DNA of 64,000 nucleotides from NCBI GenBank assembly GCA_963513935.1, contig OY740772.1, positions 106,055,797 to 106,119,796 of the forward strand, in the 5' to 3' direction. Shown in pieces: positions 1-10,336 of the stretch. The position numbers and the translations under genes are program-made. The notes under the pieces were generated by a model that was not told the DNA's origin, made no database searches, and was given only the letters and a program-made list of their open reading frames with translations. The stretch's first letter is position 1. The number at the start of each line of letters is the position of its first letter. This DNA is from Aphrophora alni (taxonomy: Eukaryota > Arthropoda > Insecta > Hemiptera > Aphrophoridae).

Positions 1-339
1 GTCTACGTGAATTGCATCTTCAAACAAACGATGCTTCCTAGCAGTTAGCCAAGAGAATAAGATGTATCAAATATTAATAATCTGTGATGTAACACAAACT
101 GGAAAGAAATTTTGTTTTACTGCCGTCATAAAACTAATAATAAAAATGAATGACTATAATATCTACTATTTTGTTATTAGTTACACGTGGTGGAGGATAA
201 GATTTATAAAACTATAAATCGTCAATTTTACATATCTTTATGAACTTGGCGTAACCTCTAAAATAAAATGTAATTTTGTCTTTACGAATATCTTTGTAAA
301 TTAGACGTTTGTTTAGCCTTATGACAACGGTTTTTAGTT
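1..339. other. AT-rich stretch, nothing recognised
   Basis: No open frame, repeat or motif stands out. The Rep-B copy that follows begins at about 340. Confidence 0.4.
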
Positions 340-671
340 TCCAGTATACGACGTATGATTGGTAAGGGCAAACATTTAGAGCTTTGCTTAACTTATCTTC
401 ATGTTTCATGGTTTCAGAATACTGAAACATGAAGTCCGTCCGTCGTCGTTGTCGTCTGCGCGAGCACGATACTGGTATTAAAAATAAAAATAGGAACATG
501 AAATTAAGTATAGTGTGCTCACATAGAACCTTGGTTAAATTCAGATAATACGAATTGAAAATGTCAAAATGGCGGACATTTAAAACAAACTTTGTACATA
601 TCTCGTGTGCTATTCACTTGTAACGCACTTAATTAGATACTAATTTACAGATTTTAATACTGTACATAATG

Positions 672-1425
672 ACCAATACTTCTCCCTATTGACCTGTTAC
701 TAAGGCAAAGAGGAAGAATATCCGCGGCGAGGACGTCTGTGCTTGGGGACAACCCGGAAATATTGCAGCAGGAGAAGAAGTCCATTCGGAAGAGCACCCT
801 GGACGAGTGACAGAGGAGATGGGACTCATCGGAGAAGGGGAGACTGACGCACTGGTGGTTTCCCTCCGTCTCGAGAAGGCTCTCCTACCCGTGGATAAAA
901 CCTGGTCCAATATCGTCCCAATTCCTGACTGGGCATGGCTTTTTCAAAGCAAAACTCCATGGGTTCAACCTGGTGGCGAGCCCTAGTTGTGATTGTGGAG
1001 AAAACCAGACAGGGAAACATCTAATGCTGGAATGCCCGGTCACGGAACACTTGAGGACGAGTCTGCACGTGGACCACAATAGTGGAGAGGAAGGACTCTC
1101 AACGTGGGGGAGGTTCTCGAGAATGGAGGGGGTAGTTGCGTCGGTTGACACGATCTTCAAAAACATAGAGTTATTGAGTCCATGAGGAACCTAAGCTGGG
1201 AGCTTGGATAAAGCGGTCAAGACAATCACACCACCACACACATCAACATCTTCATCATCATAATCACCATCACCAATGAATAAAATAAAACAAGAGATCA
1301 ACACACCGCAGAAGAGGAACAATCCACCAGAGCGCCTCATTCCATTTGATAGGCCTAAGGGCCTCAGAAAATGGACCTTATCTAGTGTTGAACTAATGAA
1401 AAAAAAAAGAAAGAAAAAGAAAAAA
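672..1425 (+). mobile_element. 5'-truncated non-LTR (LINE) retrotransposon, I/R1/jockey-like
   Basis: A 3' fragment of a LINE. It holds the C-terminal part of ORF2, a 3' UTR rich in cat/cac triplets (about 1186-1390) and an A-rich tail (about 1398-1425). It interrupts a Rep-B copy. The flanks tgtacataatg (661-671) and tgtaggtaatg (1426-1436) match at 9 of 11 positions and look like a decayed target-site duplication. A 5' truncation, an A-rich 3' tail and a short duplication are what target-primed reverse transcription leaves behind. The exact clade cannot be set without the reverse transcriptase domain. Confidence 0.85.
673..1185 (+). pseudogene. non-LTR ORF2 C-terminal remnant (post-RT region with CCHC zinc knuckle)
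   Basis: Frame 1 stays open from about 673 to the TGA ending at 1185, except for one in-frame TGA at 808-810. The context there, TLDE-stop-QRRWDSSEKGR, suggests a Trp codon mutated to stop. Family landmarks appear in order: PIDLLLRQRGR near the start, WDSSEKGRLTHWW, then QFLTGHGFFKAKLHGF, then a zinc knuckle CDCGENQTGKHLMLEC (CX1CX7HX4C). This order is typical of the region after the reverse transcriptase in I, R1 and jockey-type LINEs. The RT and endonuclease domains are missing, so the copy is dead. The longer minus-strand frames over this segment are shadows. Confidence 0.85.
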
Positions 1426-1576
1426 TGTAGGTAATGGTATCACCCACACCTCTCTACGATGACAAATGGCGAAGTTAACTACAAGAAAGTAATTCTAAAC
1501 AAGAAAACGTGATATTCCAATAGTTACAAGAGCCGACCGACAAGGGCGAGTGAAACGAATGGAGACTCCTTCAAGG

Positions 1577-1826
1577 TAGTGATGTGTGAGTTCGAATTAA
1601 AATACTCGGTGATTCCGAGTATCAAAATCCTCGGAAGAGTCCGAATATTAAAATCCTCAGTTTCGTATTAAAATACTCGGACAAAATCCTCATAACTAGG
1701 AACAAGGAGGAGTAATGTAATTAGTAACAAACAAGATACTCGATGTCGTTCTAATAACACGAGTATTGTAATCATTCGAAGCCGAGTATTGCGAGTATCT
1801 ATTTCACCCGAGTATCAACATCGCTA
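1577..1826. mobile_element. short hAT-like non-autonomous element
   Basis: This 250-bp segment starts TAGTGATGTGTGAG and ends AACATCGCTA, so the outer termini are imperfect inverted repeats of the TAG.GATGT type. The flanking 8-mers are cttcaagg (1569-1576) and cttcaggg (1827-1834), a 7/8 match as expected for hAT target duplications. The interior is full of actcgg/ccgagt words and has no coding frame. It sits inside the reverse Rep-B copy. A longer relative with the same ends, inverted, lies at 53997-54736. Confidence 0.75.
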
Positions 1827-2108
1827 CTTCAGGGCCTGACAGGGTCAAGATGTTGACACTAGCGAAGCGAGTGGAGATTTACACAAGCATCTACGAACCC
1901 CCGTCAGGGCCTAGCCAACGTCAAGAAAGTAATGATATAATTATGAGCTTCAGAAACCCTGTGTTACTGAATAAGATCCTTTGATGTACCAATACAATTT
2001 AATATTTCCTACAAGGCTCAAGAAACCAATTTTTAGACATTACATTTAAAGGATCTGCTACATTATATTTGGGGTTAGGTAAGTAACACGATGACCTTCA
2101 TCAGCTTG

Positions 2109-2787
2109 TATATATTTTTTTAATTCGGAAGTTAATAAAACTATCAATGTGTATTGTATACATTCAAACGGAATTGGAAATTAGAGACAAGAAAATCTTT
2201 CTTAAATTAAAGTAAAATTAAATACCTAATTGCCAAAAATTTTTTAAAGATATTATATAATGTTGTAAAGCTTTAAGTCAAGCCAGTCATATTAACTTTC
2301 TATTTTTACATTTGAAACAAATAGATGCCTAGATCTCTTTGCCTCGATAAGTACACAGTTCTTTTTTCCTCCACGGAAAGAATATTTCAAATGTATGCCT
2401 CCAACTGTCCAGACAGTCGTTAAAAACGTCTCAGCCGTCTGCTTCTTGGAAAAGGTTAAATTAATTCATGTTTATAAGGAACGCAAAACAAGGCGACGAC
2501 CGGCGTTGACATTAAGTATGCAGAAGAGCGTTTCTTTTATTTCCGGTCCACCCCACACAAAGGATGCAACATTGGAGTTGGAACAAACTGTCACTGCAAT
2601 TGTGAATCATTTAGTGAATCAGACATGTTGCAATTGAACTTTTGTCGGCTGAAGTGACACGTTGAATGGTTTTAAAACGGTGTGGGAGTCTGTCTTTATT
2701 AATAGCAGCAATGAGTGGATCCGATTTAGTGCTAAACTTTTACATCTTCATCTTTGCACAGTGGGATTGTTTCAAGCTGTAATCAGT
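2109..2787. other. intergenic, one unassigned 80-codon frame
   Basis: A plus-strand frame runs from 2395 to 2637 in a slightly less AT-rich patch. I recognise no domain, and there is no initiation context or splice signal that makes it convincing. Confidence 0.3.
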
Positions 2788-3105
2788 ATCCTAAATTACA
2801 TTTTTGACAATAACTTCGCTACTTGTCATCGTAGAGAAGTGGGGTTGCTACCATTACATGCAAAACTGAAATCTCTCTATTTTAAACTAGTTTAATGTGT
2901 TATAAATTGAAGAATACACGAAATATTAACCCAAAAACACGTTTAAATGGGCGTAATTTTGACATTTTAAATTCGATTTCTTCGAATTTTGTTCCGAGTT
3001 TTATGTAAATATACTATAGTCCTCTACTTCAAATTCCATGTTCTTATATTTACTTGTTCCCGCTATCGTGCTTACAGACGCAACGACTTCGATAAAGGTC
3101 GGTTC
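2788..3105 (+). repeat. Rep-B fragment (3' half)
   Basis: It carries the Rep-B markers acaataacttcgctacttgt, catcgtagagaagtgggg, taatgtgttataa and cgctatcgtgcttacagacg. The 5' half is absent. Confidence 0.7.
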
Positions 3106-3162
3106 ATATTATTGAATTATCAAACCATTGAGATAAAACATGACAAGTTAAGTACATATTAA

Positions 3163-3445
3163 ATGTTGAGCTTGACTTATGAGAAAAATTATACAGTATA
3201 CCAAACACACAGAACACAATTCTCACAAAAAATACGCCTAATTATCAGACGCGTTTCAACGACAAGGTCTTCCTCTTCAGTGATACACGAGCTACACCAA
3301 TCAAACTATAACGATATCAAATAGTTATAGTTTGATTGGTGTAGCTCGTGTATCACTGAAGAGGAAGACCTTGTCGTTGAAACGCGTCTGATACTTAGGC
3401 GTATTTTTTGTGAGAATTGTGTTCTGTGTGTTTGTTATACTGTAC
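3163..3445. repeat. 122-bp-arm snap-back palindrome with hammerhead-like motif
   Basis: Two near-perfect arms (3191-3312 and 3324-3445) flank an 11-nt loop. Each arm contains actgaagaggaag, then gtcgttgaaacgcgtct, that is CTGANGA followed by a small stem-loop and GAAAC. The left side also keeps the flank tgagcttgacttatgagaaa, which recurs at 7571-7601 and, as a variant, at 20950-20979. A one-arm copy is at 7602-7728. The structure is a non-autonomous element whose two halves are inverted copies of each other. Confidence 0.8.
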
Positions 3446-4369
3446 AAGTTAAGTACAGACTGCATGTTACACAAAATAATTAAATTTTGGTATACATCAT
3501 TTTATTCATAGAGTGTAAGAGATATAATACACATATTTTAACATATCGTTTAATTATCTATCATTTTAAATGAAAATTTAATTTACGAAACATAGATTGG
3601 GAAAAATTTCCTGTAACGTGAACTCAAATCTAAATCATTTTAAAAGTTATTTAAACACAAGCTTGGTAACGTATAAATATTTCGTCTGGCGACCTTAGTT
3701 CTTGGCGACAATACGACACGGTCTACTCTCGCGTTGGCAAGCATTCTAGTAAGTTAACATATTTACAGGTGTTGAACTGACATTTGTGAAAGTTATATAT
3801 ACAGTATTTATATTCTACTCACATAGTCATTGTGAAAATATAAATATGTAAACAAAATGTTTGTTGTTATTTAGGATAGACGTTAGACGCCAAACTAAAA
3901 TGGAATGAACCTGTTAAAATGTATAACAGATATAGTCAAATGCGATGGATGATGGGGAACCAATCTGAATTGGCGAATGAATTTTTAATGCATGGTATTT
4001 CACGAAGATATGCAGAGACATGTAAAAATAAATAAATAACGTCATATAAACATAGGTCCGAGAAATCTTAGTTTCCAACGCCATTTTGTTTTTTACAAAA
4101 AAAAACCCTGTAACTATGGAAATAGATGAGATATATAGTTTAAATTTGATACACACGTTATATATTTTAAAATCTACAATGTAGGCCTAATCAAAACGGA
4201 CATTTTCTATTATTTTCAAAATGGCGGCTGTTTAAAATTATATAACAATTAATACATCGAAAACTTAAAAAATGTTCGTGACAAAATATTATTGTTTTTA
4301 TTTTTTAGGAACCGAGTTATCGACAAAAAACTGAAAACATAATTTTTAGTGGCTGAGCATGCTCCCATG
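3446..4369. other. AT-rich, no gene recognised
   Basis: The short motif aaaatggcggc occurs near 4218; it is shared by many mariner-type ends and Rep-B copies here. Nothing else stands out. Confidence 0.35.
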
Positions 4370-4770
4370 GAACTCATGTCGGCAAGGTTCCCTATGGAAC
4401 TTTTTGATGAGTCACCGTCGGGTCGCTCACGCGATACACTCCCCCACAACATCACCTACCGAGGGAAGTGCTCGTTACCTACCTATCTACATAGGGCACC
4501 CCACCAGCCGAAGCTGGAAGCTGGTATGGCATGTCACATAGCTTTCTCCAGTTTTCTTGGGCTGACACCGTGGAGTATAATGCACGACCCTATTTCTAGA
4601 AGGCTCCCTTCTACTATAACTCATGTTAGCAAAGTTCCCCTAGCAAAGGGCGGTGACCGTAACCCACCTACATAGGATAGGGTAGCCCACCAGCCGAAGC
4701 CGGAAGTAAGTATGACAAGCCAGATAGCTTTCCCCGGTTTAGGGCTACCACGTGAGTTACAATGTTGAGC
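4370..4770 (+). repeat. two-copy diverged direct repeat, GC-richer
   Basis: The block starting near 4371 (aactcatgtcggcaaggttc) recurs near 4618 (aactcatgttagcaaagttc). The later part caccagccgaagctggaag (about 4500) recurs as caccagccgaagccggaagt (about 4689). Spacing between corresponding points is 180-250 bp, so the copies differ by an indel. Overlapping plus-strand frames of 108 and 60 codons cover it, but I recognise no domain. It could be a fragment of an unknown element. Confidence 0.55.
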
Positions 4771-4850
4771 CAGTGGGTCCCTTGGGAATGATTACCTGTA
4801 CTCGCTAAAGTAAGCCCTTGAAGGGATAATTTCTCTCAAATAAGTTATTA

Positions 4851-4920
4851 AATCGAACACGTTTCAACGACATTGTCGCCATCTTCAATCACGAATGAGG
4901 TACCATAATGAAAACATTAC
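4851..4920 (-). repeat. hammerhead-like motif, solo copy
   Basis: On the minus strand: ttgaagatggcgac, a short loop, then gtcgttgaaacgtg. This is the same pattern as the palindromes at 3163-3445 and 20674-20979, but unpaired. Confidence 0.5.
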
Positions 4921-5311
4921 TAACCTAGTACTGGTACCACGACCCGTATTTACAAAGAATACTGGAGGAGGGGCGTAGCGTAAACCTAGTTGACAACTTT
5001 CCAAGGACCTACACTATTCCAATCTAAAATTATATACAATTATGGTAATAGGTTCAGTATTCTTGGATAATTAACACCTGAAGAATGTCCATATATAAGA
5101 GGAACAAAAATATAATTCTGATCTTGAATCTTTACGTTACATTTTTACACAGAACTCATAGACACTTATGAGTTCTACAATTTACTGACGCGGAGTAGTT
5201 TACAATATTTGTCAACATAGTGTTTTTTTACGGTTTGGCGTGTTCAAGGTTACAACGGAAACCGCATACGTTTCAACCGCAAGTGATAAAATTATCAAAC
5301 TCTTGATTATG

Positions 5312-5499
5312 ATCTTGTTCTTCGGGGTTCGAACGCGTCAATATTGTCTGTCCGTTGAGTACAGCCTTGAGAATGGACGACTGTAAAGTGCCCGAAACGT
5401 CGACTGTACTCAACGTGCAGACAATATTGACGCGGTCGAACCCCGAAGAACAAGACCATAATGATGTTTGTGACCGTGGAAGTCTATTGTTCAAAATCA
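5312..5499 (+). mobile_element. short Penelope-like/retro-type insertion with inverted 5' arm
   Basis: A 188-bp insert flanked by a perfect 15-bp direct repeat, aaactcttgattatg (5297-5311 and 5500-5514). Inside, an arm starting near 5311 (atcttgttcttcggggttc) is the inverse of 5404-5456. Between them lie gaatggacgactgt and gtgcccgaaacgtcg. The 3' end reads gatgtttgtgaccgtgga. The same 3' end and inverted-arm layout recur at 19063-19296 with a different, 8-bp target duplication. Variable duplication length plus an inverted 5' piece suits a Penelope-type mechanism better than a DNA transposon, but no coding part is present. Confidence 0.65.
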
Positions 5500-5740
5500 A
5501 AACTCTTGATTATGCCAACTTTGTGAAAATTTCCCTCCATCTAAGAAATCAATCAGTTTTTTTTTTATATAGAAGTCATTGCTTACTAATTTTCATACAG
5601 ATCTCTCTTAGAGGAAAATGGTTTTTTCTTTCCAATATAAAATATAGAACAACCTAACTTCACGGGAAACTGAAAGGATAAATTTTACAAAATGAAGCTG
5701 AGTTATGTTTATTTTAAAGTTATAAAATATATGATGAGGA

Positions 5741-5927
5741 TAACACAAAACACAAAGTAAATAAGACCTTTTAAATACGAACACAAAACACAAAGTAAAT
5801 AAGAGCTTTTAAATAAGAACACAAAACACAAAGTAAATAAGACCTTTTAAATAAAAACACAAAGTAAAGAAGAGCTTTTAAATAATAACACAAAACACAA
5901 AGAAACTATGAGCTTTTAAATAAGAAC
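5741..5927. repeat. tandem repeat, about 38-bp unit, five copies
   Basis: The unit reads aacacaaaacacaaagtaaa followed by taagagcttttaaataag. Copies alternate between gacctttt and gagctttt. The fourth copy is shortened. Confidence 0.8.
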
Positions 5928-5942
5928 AATTTAATGAACCTA

Positions 5943-6690
5943 TTGTGGTACTTACCCAGCCCTACTATACAATGTACTTAAAGAAATAGTCTAACTGTAA
6001 AGCCAAAAAGTTGGTCCTTAGGCCTTGTAGGATATGTTAAATTGTATTGCTAGATCAAGGCGTTTTATCCAATAAGGTAAGTAACCTCGTAATTATATAT
6101 ATCACTACTTTATTAGAGTAGGTGTATATATAATGATTCTTAAAAAGTCAAACTCGCTTCGCTCGATGTGAGTGTCTTGCCTCTAGCGGGCTCGAAGCTG
6201 TACCAATGTACCTCCACACTCTACGCGAGTGTCTGTGACGCAGTTTCGGATCTCGTAACTATACGAATTTCTCGTAATTTTCTTGTGCGCTCAGTGTTCG
6301 AGACTATATTTTTCAATAATTTCGCTATTTGTCATCGCAAAAGGTTACGGTTGGTACCAATACATGCAGATATCTGCAAATAATTTAATGTGTTAAGTTG
6401 TATAACACAAGCGATATCCCAATAAAGCTGTTTAATTTCCGCCATTTTGACATTTTTTAATTCGATTTTTCTGAATTTCATTAGGGTTTTATATAAGCAC
6501 ACTATTATACTAAATTCCATGTTCCTATCTTAATTTTTTTTGGCCGCTATCGTGCTTACGTACAGATTAAAACGTGACGGCAAATCCAAAATCATCTTTT
6601 CTCAGTTTTCTGAGGCCATGAAACCTACAGACGAGTAAAAAAAAGCTACATTTTTTACGATTACTAAATTTACTCCACATCGTATACTGG
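5943..6690 (+). repeat. Rep-B, near full length, uninterrupted
   Basis: The best reference copy. It starts tgtggTACTTACCCAGccct and ends cgtataCTGGGtat. Markers in order: aaaagttggtccttaggcct, actcgcttcgctcga, gatctcgtaactata, gctatttgtcatcgc, ttccgccattttgacat, ggccgctatcgtgcttacgt. TACTTRCCCAG at the start and its reverse complement at the end of other copies form short inverted termini. The 71-codon and 62-codon frames inside are not conserved as coding. Confidence 0.8.
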
Positions 6691-7212
6691 GTATAAATAT
6701 TAGGTTTTTCAACCAAATCAATCAACAATTATTACTTTTTTTATTAATTAAATTTGGAAATCGAACGCTGAAATCAAAAATTACAAAAAATTAATTAAAC
6801 GTTTCAGAGGCTTAATTTGTACAATGAAAATCGGTTTAAAACTAATAAAAGTTTCTTACAAATGAAGAGCAATGTATCTACGCAACTAAAATTATTCTCA
6901 ACTTTTCTTTAACGCCAATTCACATTTTACACATTATGTTTATCTTAAGACACACTGTTGATGTTGGGGAGGGATTAGAAATAAGCTTCCAGATCTCGGT
7001 TATTGACCTTCAAGAAGAAAAATGTGCGAAGGCGGAGAGATCAGATAATGAAGTAGGGTGGAAGTATATTTTCGTTATATTGTAGCCCCCTAACTAGTGA
7101 CATCCCTAGGGACTAGAAGATCCAACGGATTTTATGTTTTTCTCTTGAAATTAATACAAAATACACGAAAATACAAGTTGATTTTTAAATTACAGTATTT
7201 AAAAAAAATGTA
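6691..7212. other. AT-rich, no gene recognised
   Basis: No feature apart from scattered short frames. Confidence 0.35.
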
Positions 7213-7408
7213 TTGTTGTTTAAAGGGGGAAACCTCTCTGTCATCATCGTCTTATGTAAAGGAAGAAAAGAACATAAAATACTGATCCTTAGCCCTTGAA
7301 TACTCTAATAGCGTCAGAGTCAGAAACGAACAAGAATTGATCAACGGAGAAAAGGGATTACATTAAAAACGTGTAGATCCAGCTAGGTGCCGTCGGGATT
7401 ATCAATTT
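7213..7408 (-). repeat. Rep-A copy, reverse
   Basis: Near-complete on the minus strand, from gttgtttaaaggggga through ttgaatactctaatagcgtc and gtgtagatccagctagg to gggattatcaat. Confidence 0.75.
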
Positions 7409-7570
7409 AACAGGACTTTGTTGATTTAAGTTGTTATAATTTTTCACCTGTCAGCTCTATATTAATGATCAAAATATGTTTTATTTTTTAATAATCTTCA
7501 ATCGGGGGTCTCATTTTTGCAAGGGCTTGCACCTTACTGTTGCTCAGTTAAAACCACAAAACTATTATAC

Positions 7571-7728
7571 TAAACGTTGAGCTTGACTTATGAGAAAAAT
7601 TAGTTATAGTTTGATTGGTGTAGCTCGTGTATCACTGAAGAGGACGACTTTGTCGTTGAAACGCGTCTGATACTTAGGCGTATTTTTTGTGAGAATTGTG
7701 TTCTGTGTGTTTGTTATACTGCACAAAA
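7571..7728 (+). repeat. single-arm copy of the 3191-3445 palindrome
   Basis: It carries the flank gagcttgacttatgagaaaa, then the right arm only: gttatagtttgattggtgta, actgaagaggacgac, gtcgttgaaacgcg and gagaattgtgttctgtgtg. The arm is nearly identical to that of the palindrome, so both derive recently from one family. Confidence 0.75.
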
Positions 7729-7999
7729 CTATTGATTTATGTGAGGTGGAACCCGTGACGAAGACCTTCATTGGAGGGTTACTCACGTTGTAGCGTTGTT
7801 TTGTGACTCCAGCAGTTCAGTTGAGAACTCTTTCAGAATTACTCGGATTTTGTTTATTTAATAGCTTACCTGCACGAACTTGCTACGACTTTGTACAAAG
7901 GACATCGGCATTACTTGAGCTGCAAACCTGCTCCAAGAAATAAAACGTAAAACTACACTTCCTGTTGATATCTAACGAATTAAATCCTTAGGAACTGAC

Positions 8000-8140
8000 G
8001 TGAGTACGGGATTAGCAATCACGAAGGAACCTGAATCTACACCTTTTTTTTTCATATAGTCTTGAGAGTCAGATTCCTCTATTTCATCTTTCCTATCTAT
8101 TGACCAACTCTTGTTCTCTTCCGACCCTGACGCACTTCTG
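8000..8140 (+). repeat. Rep-A copy, 5' half
   Basis: It starts gtgagtacgggattagcaat and ends ttccgaccctgacgc, with the tctacacc and ccaactcttgttctct segments between. A 70-codon minus-strand frame here is a shadow. Confidence 0.7.
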
Positions 8141-9833
8141 ACCTTGAAGCACTCGTTGTGATTTGGAGTCAGATGATGAAACAATCAGAGAGGGCTTTAC
8201 AATGTGACTGCAGACATCGTTGTGATGGACAAAGTAGACAGCTAAACAACGTGATTGCAAACCTCATTTTGTTTGCAATAAAAAACTACAAAATCCACCC
8301 TGTATAGTGCCACTGAAAACATTCTTCTGTTATTGTGAACTTCTAATTTAAATAACATCTACACTACTTCTTGCGAACATATCTGAATAGTTAAAGATAA
8401 TTTATTGTTACTTTTATATAATAAAACTTTAATAACGTAATAAAAAATGTAAATTGTGTTACTAAAATGTTGCCACCGACAAGCATTGATGTCATTCTGT
8501 GCGTTTGCTCTTCTTGTGTAATTAAATTTGTTTCAAAAATAGATAAATTTACATTTTACTGTCGTACCATCCCACAGTTTACTCTTTTAACCAAATATTT
8601 AGAGGTTATAAATTAAAATGCTGTCTTCAGGAATGTAAACTTTTGTTATCGTTGAAAGACAATTAAATAAAGTGGAAAATTATTTAGGACTACTTAGGTT
8701 TAAATACTAATTTTGTTGTTATATTTGTTAGTTTAAATATTTAGAAAGGCAGTTCTCATTTAACAATTTAATTGCTGGAACATATTTTGTTTTCTTATTC
8801 TTAGATTTGGAAAAAAATAGTGAAGTAAAAATAATGTGTAAATGAATGTCTTCACATCCTCAGTTTAAAACGAATTTTCTATAATCATAAAATGAAACCT
8901 AGTTTTCGGATATGCTCTGACAAAAATACACTTCTATTAAATTGATAGTGAAGTCTCAAAAACAAATTTTAGTAACTATTTGAAACTTTCTTTAGGAATT
9001 TTAAGCGCCTACGAAATTTAATTTAAATATTTTCAATAAATAAATCCATTGAAAAAATAAACACGTATGGTAATATAGAAGTTCTATAAAATAAGGCTGT
9101 CCAGAGGTAACACCTGTTTTGGAGTTACCTTTACAAAATTAAGCGAAATTACGTGGTCAAAAATTATGTGATTTTTTGAAAAACGAACAGAAAATGGATT
9201 CTAAAAAAAAACATTAAAACTGTAATGAGTCCTTCAATATTCCTTATTTCACACAACTTTGTGGGGATTTAATCCCTAAAGGAAATCCCTTAACGCAACC
9301 CTAACAACCAAACGTCAACATTGATAGACAAAAAATATTTAATATTCCAATTACAAATGTAAATTTCAAGTCATTTCAAAAGCTATAAATAGCAACACAC
9401 CATCATTTTACAAAACAAGAATTTTTTCTCATTATTATTCTGCGTTTGCGATTCACACTTCCCGACCTAATGACGCAATCTTATCAGTTAAGAATCTTAA
9501 AATATATTAATAATTATGTCAGCTTCCTTTTTAATGGATTTGTATGAAACATCACAACTGCAATATTGCTAATATGACACGATAAAATATGTGGGCGCAT
9601 GGCGTCTAAGAAAACGTGCAAGTATTTCCGGCCGTTCATCATGAGATGACGGGAATACAAAGATGAGACAATGCTGTTTAATTATCGACTGTACAAGAAA
9701 TGATACTAAATGGTGATACACAGTTCAAACACTTCGACTTTAGATATAGTCTTACCGGATGTAGTCTACTGTCATTGTCTATGATGTCACATATAATTAT
9801 CGTTGTCTGTTACTTTAAGGGGTTACATTTTCG
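8141..9833. other. AT-rich, no gene recognised
   Basis: Near 8292, ccaccctgtata looks like the right end of a mariner-type element (inverse of tatacagggtg), but no partner end is visible. The rest has no feature I can support. Confidence 0.4.
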
Positions 9834-9990
9834 GCCATCGTGCTACTTACCCAGCCTCTATCATATCCTCTAAATATTATGCCCAAAAGTTGGTTTCTTG
9901 GGCCTTGAAAACAGTTGTACACAGGTTTTCTGAACTTCTAAATTGTGATCACTACTTTCTTGACGACGTCTGCACTGAGGGGTCTTGTAA

Positions 9991-10035
<45 letters not shown>

Positions 10036-10285
10036 CTACAAAGTGTCCACTCCTGTCAGTGTATCTGCCCTAGTGGTCCTCGAAACTGTACCTATGTAAA
10101 GAACCCTCACCATTTGATACGTTTGTATCGGTGACTTAATCCCTACAGAAATCACATTTCTTGGATGGTTAGAATTAATTACATTGTTTACAATAACTTC
10201 GCTATTTGTCATTGTAAAGAGATCGGGTCGATTACATGCAGAATTGATATCTGCAAATTGTTATGTAATTTTATATGTTACCAGC
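9834..10285 (+). repeat. Rep-B copy containing a microsatellite
   Basis: It starts tgctacttacccagcc and runs through gcccaaaagttggtttcttg, cttcgctatttgtcattg and attacatgcagaattgatat. It ends where a new unit, accagcggcttcgcacg, begins. Confidence 0.7.
9991..10036. repeat. (TG)n(TA)n microsatellite
   Basis: About 15 TG units run into about 7 TA units, at the place where other Rep-B copies have a short gtgtatatata run. The array therefore grew inside Rep-B. Confidence 0.9.
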
Positions 10286-10336
10286 GGCTTCGCACGTGAA
10301 TATTTCAGATTCAAGATTTTTAGCGCAACCCTAATG

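Larger units (their letters stand above)
340..2108 (-). repeat. Rep-B copy, reverse orientation, split by two insertions
   Basis: Rep-B is read here on the minus strand. Its end (ccagtatacg) lies near 340, its middle (gtcaaaatggcggaca and ctctacgatgacaaatggcg) lies on either side of a non-LTR insertion, and its start (ttaggtaagtaacacgatga) lies near 2095. Removing the non-LTR fragment (672-1425) and the hAT-like element (1577-1826) leaves about 0.75 kb, matching the uninterrupted copy at 5943-6690. Confidence 0.75.

Noticed and set aside
686..1166. Minus-strand frames of 64-93 codons.
   Set aside because: Shadows of the plus-strand non-LTR ORF2 remnant, whose motifs are clear.
5329..5345. 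ggggttcgaacgcg as a tRNA B-box.
   Set aside because: It is part of the inverted arm of the short Penelope-like insertion. No A-box at the right distance and no cloverleaf is apparent.
7972..8184. A 70-codon minus-strand frame with a charged, protein-like composition.
   Set aside because: It is the antisense of a Rep-A copy, and the same words recur non-coding in about 30 places.
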